Shown: positions 1 to 43,049, counted from the stretch's first letter. The stretch is 64,000 nt of DNA from Undaria pinnatifida (GCA_012845835.1 JABAKD010000028.1:14416648-14480647), one strand, 5' to 3'. Notes: generated by a model not told the origin, from the letters alone. Numbers and translations are program-made.

Positions 1-109
1 AGAAACACACGAGCGGGGGGGAATACGAGGACGAGACGTAAAAATAAACCCCAACAGCATTAGTCGAGTCACTACCGTAGTATCGTCGAAAGAAAAAACG
101 GGCGGCGAC

Positions 110-30222
<30,113 letters not shown>

Positions 30223-30840
30223 AGCTAAGGCCTGTTGTCCAGCCTATCAGCCGTGCTTCCTGGTGGACAATGCTATACCTGGTACCTGGGATTCGAAGTG
30301 CCGCTCACTGCTGCACCACCGTATCACACAACAGCTAATGACTCGTCGACGGTATCACGCTCTTGCAATACTCTGAAGACGCACGTCGGAGCTATGCTAT
30401 GATGCACGCGACTTTGCCAAGCTCTGAACCGCGATATGTAAGCCTGCTTGATGTGATCGATGATGATCCACGATCACACACGACACGACGAGATGTACGT
30501 ACAGTCCCGTCTAGGCTAATATAGTGCGGGGCCTTGTCATACGACACTACGCGCACTAAAGTGGAACACAAAACTACCTCATGTTTTTTTAAACAAATAT
30601 GTAATGATGAGTCTATTTTAACCGCACGAAAACGGGTTACCGCACTAACAAGTACAGCGCTAAATCGGGACCGCGCTGCAATACGCTTTGTGAGCAAGCC
30701 AACTCCCGATAAACGCCTGCTTTTAAAAAGCAGGGATGCGGGGGTAGTATTGCCATGAAGACGGAGCAAGAGGGATGCAGCAGATATTGCGTCTCTGCTC
30801 TCTGCTTTGGTAGGTAGCAGGGTAGAGAGGGGCTTTCGTA
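30223..30840. promoter_or_regulatory. Putative bidirectional promoter
   Basis: The 618 bp between the TFIIIC ATG (minus, 30222) and the EEP ATG (plus, 30841). It must contain both 5' leaders if the two starts are right. I see no convincing TATA box, repeat array or transposon in it. Confidence 0.5.
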
Positions 30841-30977
30841 ATGTTGCTACGTGCACTGCTTGCTCCAGCAGTGGTTGTGGGCGGCATGAAGCACGCCATG
30901 CCAACTATGAACACTGTCGGAGGTGGTGCTGCTGGTGCATCCAGCGGACGACAGCGCAGCTGGATACAAGTCCCAAG
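30841..30977 (+). CDS. EEP gene exon 1
   Basis: ATG then LLRALLAPAVVVGG, Gly/Ala/Ser-rich, ending RQRSWIQVP and AG before GTGAAC. Phase 2 fits exon 2. This exon was chosen on phase and composition only. An alternative start is an ATG at 31377 with the upstream part of exon 2 unspliced. Confidence 0.5.
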
Positions 30978-33900
30978 GTGAACACACCATCTTCCGTACT
31001 CGTGCGTACCAGTCAAATAGTCGGTCGTCGAAGGACAGCATGACAGCAGCAGCAGCAGCAGAGCTGTCTACTGCAGACTGCACCCCTAGCATGCAAGTGG
31101 GCCCGAGTGCTACTGCATAGATAGCGCCTCAAAGCTTTGAAGCTCGCCGTGTAGCTATCGAAAACTCCACGCTCCACCAATTCTTCCAGTTCAACTTTTG
31201 AGTGTTCGTCACGCGATTCAAACTTGTTTCTCGCGCAGCGCATCCACCTGAAAGCTGACAGAGCTGAGAGTCCGCGTTGCACGACGTCGGACCACCCACA
31301 GGTTTAGCCCTCAGGGAGTCGGGCGCAGGAGGCGCAGCCTAACACTAACCGTAACCTTTCAGTTCAACTTTTTTTCATGTTTAACGCGAGCGATATTCTA
31401 ATTAGTTCTATTAATAGCTGGCATCCAGCTGATGAGACTGCGCCTTGGCCAACGTTGCAGCACAGGTCAACCCCAGGCAGTTGGAAGGGGGAAGTACAGC
31501 CAGATGAAGATGCCCGCATCCGTATCCTGTCGTACAACGTGCTGGGACCACGCCATGGGTTGACGAAGAAGCATGACCACTGCCCACTCACGGTGAATAT
31601 CAACAATAACCGCAACAACAGTAGAAAAATCGACGTCACAACAGACCTGGACGTTTTGACCTTCCGCTGAGAGAACCGAGGCTTTTAACCTGTAACTCGC
31701 AGCGCCAGACATGAGTATACATGTATGTACGAGTAGGAGTCGTATTGGTAGAATTTTCGACGTATGCTTGGTGTAGTCTACAGCTGGACCAGCATTACTC
31801 CGTCATGCATAGCCCCGAAGTGCAGCAGAAGTGGAGTACGTAACCAACACACAGACATTTTCACGGTTCGACCTTCGCTGATAAGAGATAGACCCTACGT
31901 ACCGGGTGCTTGGTACTGGTAGGTTGTTAACCGTTTAAGTCGTAGCGCCAGATATGAGTACGAGTACAAAACAAGTGTATTAATAGCAAGAGTGGCTGGC
32001 ATACCTGTTAGAGAAACAACTACAATCATGCCCAGAGTGGCCGCTAGGAGCCTTAGCAGGGCTTGCTTTTACACACTTTTTAGCCCGACTGGCCCAAGCA
32101 GGCTTGCTTTTAGCCAACAGCAGGCGCAGGTGGCGTTCGCACGGTACTGCTGTGCGTAGCCAGTACGTTGTGAGCAGCAGCACCACAGGAAGATTTCAAC
32201 ACGGAGGAAGGAGGGGAAAAGTCCCACTCTACTCTGCTCTTACTGTCTGCTGCTGCTATGGCTCCCCTGCTGCTACGGGTGAGGCCGTGCTCTGTACCTG
32301 GCTGCTTTGCTATCTCCAAGACTTGCGTGTATGTGCTTGTTTTTTCGTGTTCAACGCAAGACTGCATAATCACATAGTGCTGGTATAGGTGCCAGTGCTT
32401 TTCAGGACACAAGCACTATCGGGATAGGGTTGTCATAATAGCTACTACAGAGAGTTCCAGTCGTGCCAAGTGATTCTAACAGCAATTTACTGAGCTGTGG
32501 CACTATTCAACCGACCCTATAGCACGTTATTTGCCAGCACTGCCAGCGGCAAACGTATATACACACAAGGGCTCCGCTCCGCGGGCGGCTGACGCCGCTC
32601 GCTACGCTTGCGCAAGGAAGGATGCAACAAAATGTGGAGACGGCAGAAGTAAGGGGCCCGTGTTATGGTGCAGTTATCGATTTGATAACGCCATGAGCTA
32701 GTTGCGCAGAGTTTATTGCCCTGTGCCGGCTGTGCTGTGCCGTGCCGTGCTGTGCACTTGCTGGCGGTGTCTCGTTCTGATCGGCAGTATGGGTGCAATA
32801 TTCGAAAAAAAAAAACGAAGAAGAAAAAAAACATAAAACAGGACAATCAATGAAGACAGCAGAGACGACTATTGATAGTGTGGGCCACAGGTAACCAACG
32901 CGTCAGATGGACAATACTCACCTTTTGACTGCTCAAACTGGACCGGACGCGCTTCTGCGCAGTTCATGGCCTGTTCAATCTGGGGCGCTTTACCGTTAAA
33001 AAATATTTGTCACATCAAACAATAAGCCTCCTACAAAATCACCATGAAAGACAATCAAGTCCCAAGCAAGCTCACAATTCAAAGTTCAAACCATAAAATC
33101 GATCACCCCACAGTAGACACATTTCAGTCAAAGCCATTTCACGCGTTTACATCAGACGCCACTACCGCAGCTGCCTCCGCCGCGGCTGCCCCCTCCGGTC
33201 TCTCGCTCCCCCGCGGCTTGGGTCCTATCGCTGATCGCCCTGGGTGAATACAACCATCGCTCCCAATGGATTGATTGACGTAAGCAGGGGACAGGATTAG
33301 GCACTGCATCCGATGTGTTTACTTTTCAGACGTTTCTATTCAGGATGCAACAATTTACCACTAATATTTCAAGTTTCGAAATGGCGCTACTGTTGAAAGT
33401 AGGGCAAGCAACGTGCTATTTGATACCACGCAACAACGGTCCTTTTCACCAAGAATCTCTCTTAATTGCCCTTTTGCCGAACTGCTCACCAGGAGCCTTC
33501 TACTTATCCATGATATCTCTATTGCCGTCAACGGCAGCAGTACGATTGTAATGCTACGCTGGAGAAGGGGAAATGTTTCATTTCTGCAATGACCCGCAAC
33601 GTAGATATTTTCAGGGCCTATCATGTATCAAGTACCGGTAGAAAATTCCACATAGTTCTTACTCTCTTACGTACTCGTATCAACCCGTACGGATATCTGC
33701 CAACAGACAGCACGGGTTTTGTGGTACTGCATGTCGTTGCTCATACTCGTATCTCTCATTTTCTCTCAAACTCCAACCTGTTTCTGCTACATAGGAATCA
33801 CCAGTTTTCAGAACAGTCTAAAAGCCATCGAAACACCGGAATCATCACCAAGCAATCAACCCAAATATACGTGCCTGGTTCGGGGGTGTTGACGTCGGCG

Positions 33901-36900
33901 CGTCGATCCTTTCTCTTTTACCCTCTCACGCTTGAGGCAACTCTTCCTATTGCGTCCGTGCTCCGATCCCCAACAGACCTTGCAGACTCCTCCGCAAGCG
34001 CCCACCTTTGCTCTCTCCGGCTCCTCCTTCCACGGCGTCGATGTTCCCCCAGTCAGCCACCTGCGGGCGTAGTAGTTCAGCAATCCAGACAAATAGTTGT
34101 GCCAGCACGCGCAATGCACCGCTGTCGGAATCGCCTCCACCTCTCCCCCGACACCTGCCGGCCAGATAACTCCCTCTCTCTTGTTCTCCTCTTCTCCGCA
34201 AAATAGACGACGAACGCATGCAGGCATAGGCCTGGCTTTTCTGGGGCGTTGCGGCGGCGGTGGTGACGGTAGCGGTGGTAACAGTGGCGACGGCAGGTCC
34301 ACTCTTATGTCGTGGGCGGAGCAATCCTCTGACTGCTGCTCTTCCTGCGGACGGGACGACTGGGCAGCTGCTGCCCTTGCAACACCTGCTGCGTTCCAGC
34401 GCCTTCGCCGCCAGCGCCACGCAGGTCTACCAGCTGCGACTCATACTTGGCGTTACTGGCTTCGCGCTCTTGCTGCTGGAGCGAAATGTCCTCTCTCTCC
34501 TCTCTCCTCGCCTTCTACTCTCTCCTCGCTCTCGTTCAAAACCACCTACTCGTCCATATTCCTTACGCCATCCGCTTGAAGTTCGCGCTCCTCGTGAAGA
34601 AGTCGAAGCGCCTCCTGCATCGCCGGCACGAGCCAGGACCAACACGTAGTCAAACACGCCTCCGAAGGGAAACGTTGCATAGCCTATAGCAGCAGCACAA
34701 TTGCGCCGCAGCGCCAAACAACAGCAGCGCAGAAGCAGTAAACAGACAGACCTTTCGAGTTCGACCTTCGCTGAGAAATCCCAGGTTTTAAAACTTTCAA
34801 GTTTGATAGCTCGTGCCATAGCACTGCATTTGAGCACGAGCACCAGTGTGCCTCTCTTGATAGTGATATATAGAACTTTCTACGTAGAGTCTACGACAGC
34901 AGCTACTACAGCAGTTGAACTTAAACGGGGTCTTAATACGGCCTGTAGCACATGTTTTCGAGTACAGTCTTGCTGTGTGATGCACAGTTTGGGTGCCTCT
35001 GTTTTCGAGTTTAGTCTTGCTGTGTGATGCACAGTTTGGGTGCCTCTGTGGTACTTGTACTGCTGTCCCAGGAGTAGACTCCTGTCGAGATTCGAGCAGA
35101 CTTCCAGCCATGCAACCATATGGCAGTATGTGCTCTGTTCGTGGTGTGGGCCAAACAGCAGGCGCTCTTGTTTTTCGAGCAGTGAATGCCATGATTTGCC
35201 CAAGCTTTCATCACAACAGTAGCAGTACATACTAATCCAGCAAACCCAATATATTCCGATGCCTATCACGCTTGAGATGGCCATGATCTCATGATCCCAT
35301 CACCTCGAGAGGCATGTCGTAGGTTTGCCTCCACGCGATAAGAACACTCTGTTTACGTATCATAGCATGAGTTTCCCTCTTTATTTTTCTCTTCTTTTTC
35401 TTTTTCTATTTCTTCATCCCATTTATTCATCCTCGCACTGCTCTCGCCCTCCCTCCCTCCCTCCCTCCCTCCCTCCCAGTAGTAACTCAGACCCGGGGTC
35501 ACATGGCGAGGGGGGGCTCCTCCCCCCTCCCCCCTCCCCAATACGGTACGTGCCTTCATTTTTATCGCGAGAATAATTCATCTTTTTCTTCCCTCGTCAA
35601 CTCGCGTCGAATCGTGCCTGCTGGGTACGTGGTATATACGTACGTATCAGGTATAAAATGAAATTAAATATCAACTGCCAACCTTTTCGAAAGTAAAGTC
35701 TGAAGCAACGGTTGCAATGGTGTTGGCCGTGATGCTCCCATCTCCTGATTACTCTTACACTTTTCCGGTGCTGTGAGCGTGCTGTGATGGTTTGATGTTT
35801 GGTTGATGTTTGATGTTTGATGTTCTTGTTGATGCTTAATCAGATCCGGAGGTGGACGAAAAGAAGCGAGAAGCTGAAGGACGAAATTTCTGAGTACCAC
35901 CACTCCAAACCGGGAGGCCTCCACGCCGTCTGCCTGCAGGTGAGTAGTCAGTACCACCCCCACATCTGGTGGGTAGTGGGTTCTCCCCACCAGCATGTGG
36001 TGGATCGTGAGTACCCCCCCTACCTTATACTCTTGTTTATAGTGTTGTTCATAGTGCTGTTGAGTGTAGGCTGGGTTAAGCTAAACTTCCGCTTATGTTC
36101 CCCCGTCCAAAGGTCGCGCTGTTTTACCGACCGTGGATATTACGTGCACCCGCGTAAAGCAGCCGCGCGGCTTTCGCAGAAGCATTACATGGACGTTGCA
36201 TCGGGGGTGGGGATAAAGCTAAGGGGGGGGGTTCGACAGCATTGACCTTGCCGCCAGGTCGGTTTACCACCACTTTGTGTGGTGAGGCAATGGGACCGTG
36301 CGACCTCGTGGACGCTGTGCGGTCATCACCCCGAAGTTGGTTGGCATCTAGAGTACAATGACAGATCAGACCAAGTAGACCGACCCTCATCTGTAATGTC
36401 GGCTCACGGCGACTTTCGCTTCGATAATGCCGGTTTTTGTTGAAGCCCAGTTCGGTAATGTCGGTTCGTGTTGACTTTCACGACGGGCGCTGTTGTATGG
36501 CAGCCACTCTGTTCGCCTGCAGTGCTCCGCTCTATCTTGGTGCCAGAATCGCGATGACAGCAGCAAAAAGCACGCGTTATCAAACTGCGCGTGTCCTATC
36601 AGGAGGTCACACCTAAGACTCTGCGAGATACCTGGGCACCGTTTATGAAGGAGCTAGGGCTTGATCGGCATGTGTACCAGCCCAAGGACGCCTTCCCCAA
36701 GTGAGATTGCAGTAACGCCCCTTCGTGCGGCCGGACGCTCATGACACACCCTAAACTAACGTGCGGGTATCGTCGCTACCCGACCCTCATTGTTGGGTTT
36801 GTTTCCACCTTCTGGAAAGTTTTCACGAACGAAAACGTGAAGAAACAACTTACAATTGCTCCTTTGTTGCGCCATTGTAAGCTCTCGCACAGACTAGCGG

Positions 36901-39900
36901 TGCGCGAGCATTGAAACGACCGATTTCGGGCTCCAATGCGGTACATTTAGGCAGCATGCTTTTCGAACCTTGTTTCAAGATGTGCACGCAATCTGTGGGG
37001 GGCTTTGTTGCCTCTTCTGCTGAAATATCAATCCCCCTGAGCTGTGCCGATGTTGACCCCTATCCTAACCCTATCCTTCAGGAGACTCTACTCACATAGA
37101 TGTCTGGGCGTAGCCGTATTCTACAACACACGGCACTTGGAAAAGACAGCGGAGATGCGCGTGTTCTTTCCTGATCACGCTCAACGCCTCCGGGAGAACA
37201 ATGGTACCAAGCGAAAACGATCCGATGTGTCAGACGACGACCAAAAGCCCGACAAGCGTCCCTCAGTTGGAGGGAGCACGGGATCATTGCAACGAAAAAA
37301 CAAAGCTGCGTCCGGCGTTGACCTGCCACAGCGCGGCGATGGAGGCGAGGTCGGAACGCAAGGGGAAGGGGGTATTCACGTGGGAATTACTGCCGCGCCA
37401 TCCAGACTAGAGCAAGATCTCAGCGGCAGGCCCGATGCGGCGGTAATGGTACGATTAAGAGTTAGGGGGCAAGGGAAGGAAAATAACGCCGACGGTAAGG
37501 CGGGGGGCGACGAAACAGGAGAACGGAAGGAGCGCTCGCTTACCCTTGTCTGCGCGCATCTCTGGTTCGACCCTTTTCGGCCGGACCTTAAGACGGCGCA
37601 ATGTAAAATGTTGTTCGACGCTATCGGGCAGTTTCACGACAAGTGCGGCGTAATTCCTGGGAGCCATGAAAAGGCCGCTGTGGAAACGGGAGGGATGGGG
37701 CCAGAGAAAACAGGGGCGTCCGGTCCTGCGAATTTAATCATGTGCGGCGATTTCAACTCGGTGCCGGTTCTGAACCCGGTGTTTCTGCCGGGACCTCTTA
37801 AGGTGGACGAAATCGATTGGATGTTTCGTTTTAGTAAGAGCATGCGAATACAAGTTTTTATGTTGCACCGCGCCAAACAAGTGGGGAGCCCTTTCGATAT
37901 TTCTGCTACGACCGCCGACCGCCTGTCACCAACGCGGACAAGTTGACGACGGTTTCAACTATGCTTCGCTAATTCCTAGGGGCAGCTACGCTATCTTGGA
38001 TGAAACATAGTGCCTTGAATGTGTCCATCGATTCGATGCAGACGTGTTTGGTGTTTTCGTTGCTGCCCACGGTGCCTCTGCGGCGTTGCCGCTGCACATC
38101 CGGTCGCGAACGACGTTGCTTGCGTATTCATTCCGTGAGCCACACGTCGCATTTGTTTTCCGTCATGCTTGTTTATATTTAGAGCACTAGTGCTCTCTGC
38201 GCCTAATACTCTAATGTCGTCGATAAGTTCTAATGGTATTATTGGTGAAGGTGGTTGGCCGAACTGATGGTGCGGTACATCAATGTCATGTGGTGGAAAT
38301 ATTACGGATGGAGTTGGAGATGCTGAAACGGAAAACACTCTGCTGTACGTAAGAACACACCACTCGGTAATCTTTCTTGTGTTGCTGTAATGGAGATCGT
38401 GGTTACCTCTGCTCTACCTTGTACTGCTGTGATGGCGATCGCGGTTCTCTTTCCATCGCGAAACTAAGTATGCTATACACCGTTCTGTCCCCTTTTCGCA
38501 GGCTGAAGCCCAAAGGCGACTATCAGCAGACGGCGCACCTCGAGCCCCCTTCCTCGCCAATCCCGCCAACCCCAGCTCCAGTAGCATATACCCTTCGACT
38601 CAAGCGACAGCTAGTGGGGTGTACTCCCTGTTGAGCTACGGCTTCGTGCCCCCTTCCCACCCGGAACACCCGGATGCCTTTATTCCTCACCTCATCAATC
38701 GGGAAACGGAGGCAGAAGACAACGAGGGCACCATAAAAGCACGCCTTCGAAAGCAAACTCCCTCAGGTGTCCCGGCGGTTCACCGTCCGTCAGGAGTATG
38801 GAGCAGTGGCTTTGGGAGCACGCTGGAGGACGTGTACAGGGATAGAGGCGCCATGGCTCCACGTTTCACAACCAAGACCAGGTGTATAGTACGTACGCGG
38901 TTGGGTGTGCGTGTTGTGTGTTGTCTCCACATTAAATCGGTTATTTCTACCTAATCATTGGTATGGCACCCAGTGTCCGTTCTAGTTCTCCATTCCAGAG
39001 ATACACAGGTTATATTTCGCAATTCTAAAGGGGATAAGCGCCCATGGCCGGGTTTTCTCTTGCATTGTGGCACATGGAATGTTGACGTTGTCATGCACAG
39101 CAGTAACCCCTTCTCCTTTCCCTGAAAAACCACCCCCGTAAAATATACTTGTAATAGTTGGCCTTGGTTGGCGCCGACGCTGTAAAACATTATATTTATA
39201 TTGCGTTTGGCGTTGGTTGAAAATGACGCTGTAAAACATGTCATTCATTGCGTGAGCTAGACAACCAGGGTACCGTTTTTTCTTTGTTTTTTTTTGGCGG
39301 TCACCATGATGATTATCAAGTAAATCACATTGTGCGGGGTGGAGAGCCCTAACTCCTTACAAGGGGAATGATCGCATCACGTAGCATAATGATGGCATCA
39401 CGTAGTCTGAAAATGGTAAGGCACCCACGAGGCAGGTAAATAGTAATACCCATTGCTGTCTCTGGAGTGGCCACACCAGAAAACAAAGTATTACTCATTG
39501 GCGCTGTCATTCACAAGCAAGAAAGTAGGCACAACGCGCCGAAGCCGTCTTACGAGCTGTTCTTGGAAGGATGCAGTTCACCCTTCATGCGACTCGCCGA
39601 ACACCTCACGGCGTTCCTCGCTTGGTGCAAGCAATGTCTGCCTGGTTGGTGAAAACCCGACGTGCTTCGTCCCGGCAAAGTAGGAATGCGAAGGTCTATG
39701 GTCACACGACTACGGCCATGCACAAATTGAGTGCACCCCCCCTTCTCTGAAAAAATGTATCGTACATGGAAAAAACGTTTTGAGCGCCCAAATGTTGGAG
39801 GTGTCTCTTTTAGGAATAGGAACGGTGCTCCGTCTCGAAAGGAACGCGTGGCCAATGGTGAAAATATTTAGACCAAAAAGGAGTACCCCCCCCGTCGTAT

Positions 39901-40344
39901 GGATACATGACTACCAAAGCCAACCAACGAATGAGTACCCCCCTCCCCTCTCCCCCTCGCCCCTTCCCCGCGATCCTCTTGCTTCGTCCACGCCTTGCCA
40001 CACCAATGCACAGTCAGTTTAGCGGGGTGATCGACCACATCTTCGTTTCAAGCGGAGAGAAGCACAGCGGACTGGCGATAACAGGCGTGCTCGCTTTCCC
40101 ACCGGGAGCTGATTTGTCGCCCTCGGAACTGGGAGCAGGGGCCGACGGAAAAACCGACGGAAAAACCGACGGAAAAACCGATGGAAAAACTGCAACGGTA
40201 GCCGAGCAAGCTAACGGAGTCGGGGACGAGGAAGAGGCAGTAGAGGCAGCAGAGGGGATCTACGGGGGGAAATTTGAAGCCATTCCGGACGAGGCGTGGG
40301 GCTCGGACCACTTGGCGCTTGGTGTTGAACTGGCTGTATTATAG
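30841..40344 (+). CDS. EEP-family nuclease, CCR4/nocturnin/Angel type, seven exons
   Basis: Exons 30841-30977, 31466-31592, 35844-35939, 36603-36700, 37082-37766, 38502-38881 and 40014-40344 total 1,854 nt, 617 codons plus stop, with every splice phase matching. EEP fold motifs appear in order: RILSYNVLG (Asn), CP-x5-W, VCLQ/EV (Glu, split by an intron), GVAVFYNT, VCAHLWFDP (His), IMCGDFNSVP (Asp/Asn), SGVYSLL, FSGVIDHIF and GSDHLALG (Asp/His). All catalytic residues are present. Members remove poly(A) tails or hydrolyse NADPH or other phosphodiesters; the substrate cannot be told here. A disordered insert of about 100 residues (Lys/Asp/Gly-rich) interrupts the domain in exon 5. The N-terminus is hydrophobic then Arg-containing, possibly organellar targeting. 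Confidence 0.82.
31466..31592 (+). CDS. EEP gene exon 2, catalytic Asn motif
   Basis: Contains RIRILSYNVLGPRHG, the first EEP strand with its metal-binding Asn, and HDHCPLT. Donor GTGAAT, phase 0. Confidence 0.8.
31640..31985. repeat. Diverged direct repeats in EEP intron 2
   Basis: TTTTGACCTTCCGCTGA (31655), TTCGACCTTCGCTGATAAG (31868) and, farther off, TTCGACCTTCGCTGAGA (34763) mark three related segments. The first two are followed by GTAGCGCCAGAYATGAGTA-like text. Confidence 0.55.
32565..32825 (+). mobile_element. Dispersed repeat family E, copy 2
   Basis: ACAAGGGCTCCGCTCCGCG through CTGATCGGCAGTATGGGTG, the counterpart of 17980-18218. Confidence 0.7.
34308..34635 (-). CDS. Possible antisense coiled-coil coding sequence inside EEP intron 2
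   Basis: Minus strand: after a GATGCAG acceptor, EALRLLHEERELQADG and a GTAAGG donor; then after CTCCAG, QQEREASNAKYESQL, which reads on without a stop through VDLRGAGGEGAG to SSSQRIAPPTT and TAA near 34308. The joined text has heptad character like a protein C-terminus. No upstream exons or family match were recognised, so it could be a gene remnant or chance. Confidence 0.3.
34953..35047. repeat. 44-bp direct tandem repeat, two copies
   Basis: TTTTCGAGTAYAGTCTTGCT with GTGTGATGCACAGTTTGGG then TGCCTCTG, twice in succession. Confidence 0.9.
35340..35625 (+). repeat. Dispersed repeat family B, copy 2
   Basis: Contains a (CCCT)n run at 35446-35477, then GGTACGTGCCTTCATTTTTA, as in 28905-29090. 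Confidence 0.6.
35844..35939 (+). CDS. EEP gene exon 3
   Basis: Thirty-two codons: IRRWTKRSEKLKDEISEYH, then HAVCLQ before GTGAGT. With exon 2 it restores the family spacing CP-x5-W-x2-R. The catalytic Glu follows in exon 4. Confidence 0.85.
36603..36700 (+). CDS. EEP gene exon 4, catalytic Glu
   Basis: Begins EVTPKTLRDTWAPFMKELG and ends DAFPK. The first codon is the metal-binding Glu of the LQEV motif. Acceptor ATCAG, donor GTGAGA, phase 2. Confidence 0.85.
37082..37766 (+). CDS. EEP gene exon 5, with a disordered insert
   Basis: RCLGVAVFYNTRHLE, then a charged Gly/Lys/Asp-rich insert, VCAHLWFDPFRPDLKTAQ with the catalytic His, and LIMCGDFNSVP. The donor is either GTTCTG after GDFNSVP (preferred) or GTGCCG two codons earlier. 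Both are phase 0. Confidence 0.82.
38502..38881 (+). CDS. EEP gene exon 6
   Basis: After TTTTCGCAG, an Ala/Pro/Ser-rich lead, then SGVYSLLSYGFVPPSHPEHP and, near the end, APRFTTKT before GTGTAT. These fit the segments between GDFNS and the DHIF strand in the CCR4 family. Phase 0 in, 2 out. Confidence 0.8.
39560..39900 (-). mobile_element. Family A repeat, inverted copy inside EEP intron 6
   Basis: Reverse complement of much of 16603-17072: CACCCTTCATGCGACTCGCC, TGAAAACCCGACGTGCTTCG and GGAACGGTGCTCCGTCTCG. Confidence 0.65.
40014..40344 (+). CDS. EEP gene exon 7, catalytic SDH and stop
   Basis: QFSGVIDHIFVSSGEKHSG, then an insert with four tandem GKTD units, an acidic stretch and AWGSDHLALGVELAVL before TAG. 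The SDH motif completes the active site. Confidence 0.85.
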
Positions 40345-41764
40345 ACTGCTGTTACACTGGCTGTGTGTTTGGACTTCAGTCTTCAGTGACTACAAAGCTA
40401 CGTGGCCTTGGTGTGGCCTTGGGACTTTTTTATCGTTGTTGTTGCCTTTCGAAGTTATAAACTTCGAACTTTGGCGGCCATGGTGGTGGTTCGTTGAGGT
40501 TTGTGGGCAGTTGTATTTGCCTCTGCCGTATTTTATTTTTTTCCCGCGGGTGTGGGGCGCTCTTCAGGGCTGCCAGTGCCTGGCAATCAGCATAGTTTGA
40601 TGGGCATCGATGAGCAGTGGAAACACTGAACCCTCCGTGCGATAAATCGAAGGAACGTACCGGCGGGGGGAAGGGATGACACATGCGACCATGGCTTGTT
40701 CAGAAGCTGGGAAGAAAAATTGATATATACACGTGTATCTGTAAAGCGTACCATGTACTCACGGAGGCAGAGGTCGGTTTTGCTACTTCGTGTAGAGTGT
40801 GATACCTACGCTCGTTGCAGTTTTTTTTTTCGTGTACGATTTACCTTTCGGGTTGTTTGATATTCCTGATTTGCTTTGTCGTTCCACAGTCTGCCTTGTG
40901 GACATGGGCTATATTTCGGCGGTGAGTTATCCGTTTTGGGAGTTGAGATGGCATCATGGGAGAAGTTTCGATCACAATTATTAACGATTTCAGCAGCGTC
41001 GGCCACAGCAACCAGTTCCCGGAGTGCCAGGTAGGGAGATAAATGCCCGACGAGCACCCGGCATGCTGATATGTAACCACTGAGCTCCGCGCCCTTGCTA
41101 GCCAGTTGATTAGACCGCTATTCTAGCTTTTCGGGTTGATCTCCCTGGGTTAGAATACGGCGGCCAATAACTGATAAGGCGTCCATTCGATAATGGTAGC
41201 ACTTTTTGCCTAAATGTTGTGTGAATGGCCTTGAACGATCAGGGCTGCTTAACCTGTTACTACTGATTAATAACATCGTCGGAAGGCCATTGATATTTGT
41301 GAATATCAATGAAGGTTTTTAGAGTCATCCCACGGTAAGGCCAAGGGTCATGAATGAGCCTGTTCATCGAGTTGCGCTTTAAGCTTAGACTACTCAACAT
41401 TCGGTTTTATTTGAGGTTTTGTAGAGTTGTGTAAGTCTCCATTAATAAGTTATATTGAGCGACGATCCTGAAAGAAAACAAATAAAGGGTGAAATAAAAT
41501 GGTGCACTACCTGAGGATCCTTAAAGAAAACATATGGTGCGCTACCTCTTTTACCTTGTAAACAGCTAATGCTGCAGCATCGATGTGCCAAGGCGGCCAG
41601 TCGATATAGCAAGACAAACAGTTGGAAAGAGAGAGGGAAACAGGACGGTGGTGAGTTTTAATTGAACTACTGCTGTGCACTAATTCAAGGCACGTTGATT
41701 GGTCTAATTACCGCGTTTGAGGGAGACGAAAAAGTATACACCAGGTATATAGAGAAGGGGGGGG

Positions 41765-41945
41765 GTACTCATTTGTTGCTTGCCTCAGTCATTTAGCGAT
41801 TGACCACGCATCCCTTTCGAGACGGAGCACCGTTCCTATTTCTAATAGAGAGACCTCCAACATTTGGGCGCTCATCACGCTTCTTCGATATATTTCATAG
41901 AAACTGTTTGATTAGTCGATCCTATCCCCTTCCTGTTTCGCCGTT
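41765..41945 (+). mobile_element. Family A repeat, partial copy
   Basis: GAGACGGAGCACCGTTCCTA, CCTCCAACATTTGGGCGCTC and a TTTCGCCG end match the middle of 16603-17072. Confidence 0.6.
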
Positions 41946-43049
41946 TGTGGCCACCATCTATCTCGTAGAATAGCGATCATTTTCTCGCTGCTCTCTAGTC
42001 TACCAAACTCTTTGATGCCGCGTTCGTCTAATTTCCTCATCGCCTCCTCTAACACATCCCGTTCCTCCTTGCACATTTCACATTATCTCCTACTAAGTGA
42101 GTCTTACTCTATTATTGTTGTGCCACACGGGCACACATGTGCATCTACGTCCTCCTCCTCCCGACTACTGGCAAATCTCTTTCTTGTTTCTGGTAGGTCC
42201 AGGTCCCCAACACGAAATAGAGGGGAGGGGGGGGTGAAAGTTGATTAGTTCATACTAATTCCATACACGATCATTTTTTTTTCATGTTCGACTCGACGGA
42301 GACGATGTAGGGCGGTTGTGAGACTTGGTTAGCGCGACTATACTGTTAATATAACTCTGAATACAACTCAATTGCCGATAGAAATAGGGCGGCCTGTCGA
42401 TATGGAGGACAGCCATAATTCTTTCGAACTAGAATACCGCCTTATGTAAGCCCCACGACTACTTCTGTGGTAATAATGCGATAATACTACCAGCGTTGCG
42501 GCATTGCGGCACGTATGATGGGTACAACAATGTGAGGGGGGGGTAGGTGCTCAGTACCGGACTGTACTCGTTGCTATTTTCATTCCAGATGTCGTACCAT
42601 AGTATACGAACAAGCTATTATTATACTGGTCTAGCTGATGATGCATGATGTCATTCACAGGACAAGCATGAGTGTCCGTTTCGGGACCAAATCATCAAAC
42701 ACACAGCGAAAAGCGACGCGCGTGATGTAATCAAAAATTAGGAAAAGCTTGACGCAATCCGAGTATCGTCATGACTCACGCTTGCCTCGCAGGTTCCTGC
42801 GTTGCACTACGAGACACATCTATCTCCTCTACACGAGCAGGTCGGATTGCTTCACATGTTTGTGTGGCCGATGCCGTAGTCGGCAGTTTTTTCGTCACAG
42901 TTTTCGCGTCTGAAATATGAAAGGAAGGGGTTAATAAAAGATGTTTGTTCTAAGGTGTCGCTCTCACGTGCGATTTTTGCAACGTGCAATAATAATGCGT
43001 CGTTCGTATACTGTTTGTTGCTGGGATTGATGGTACCCTCCTATTGCGA

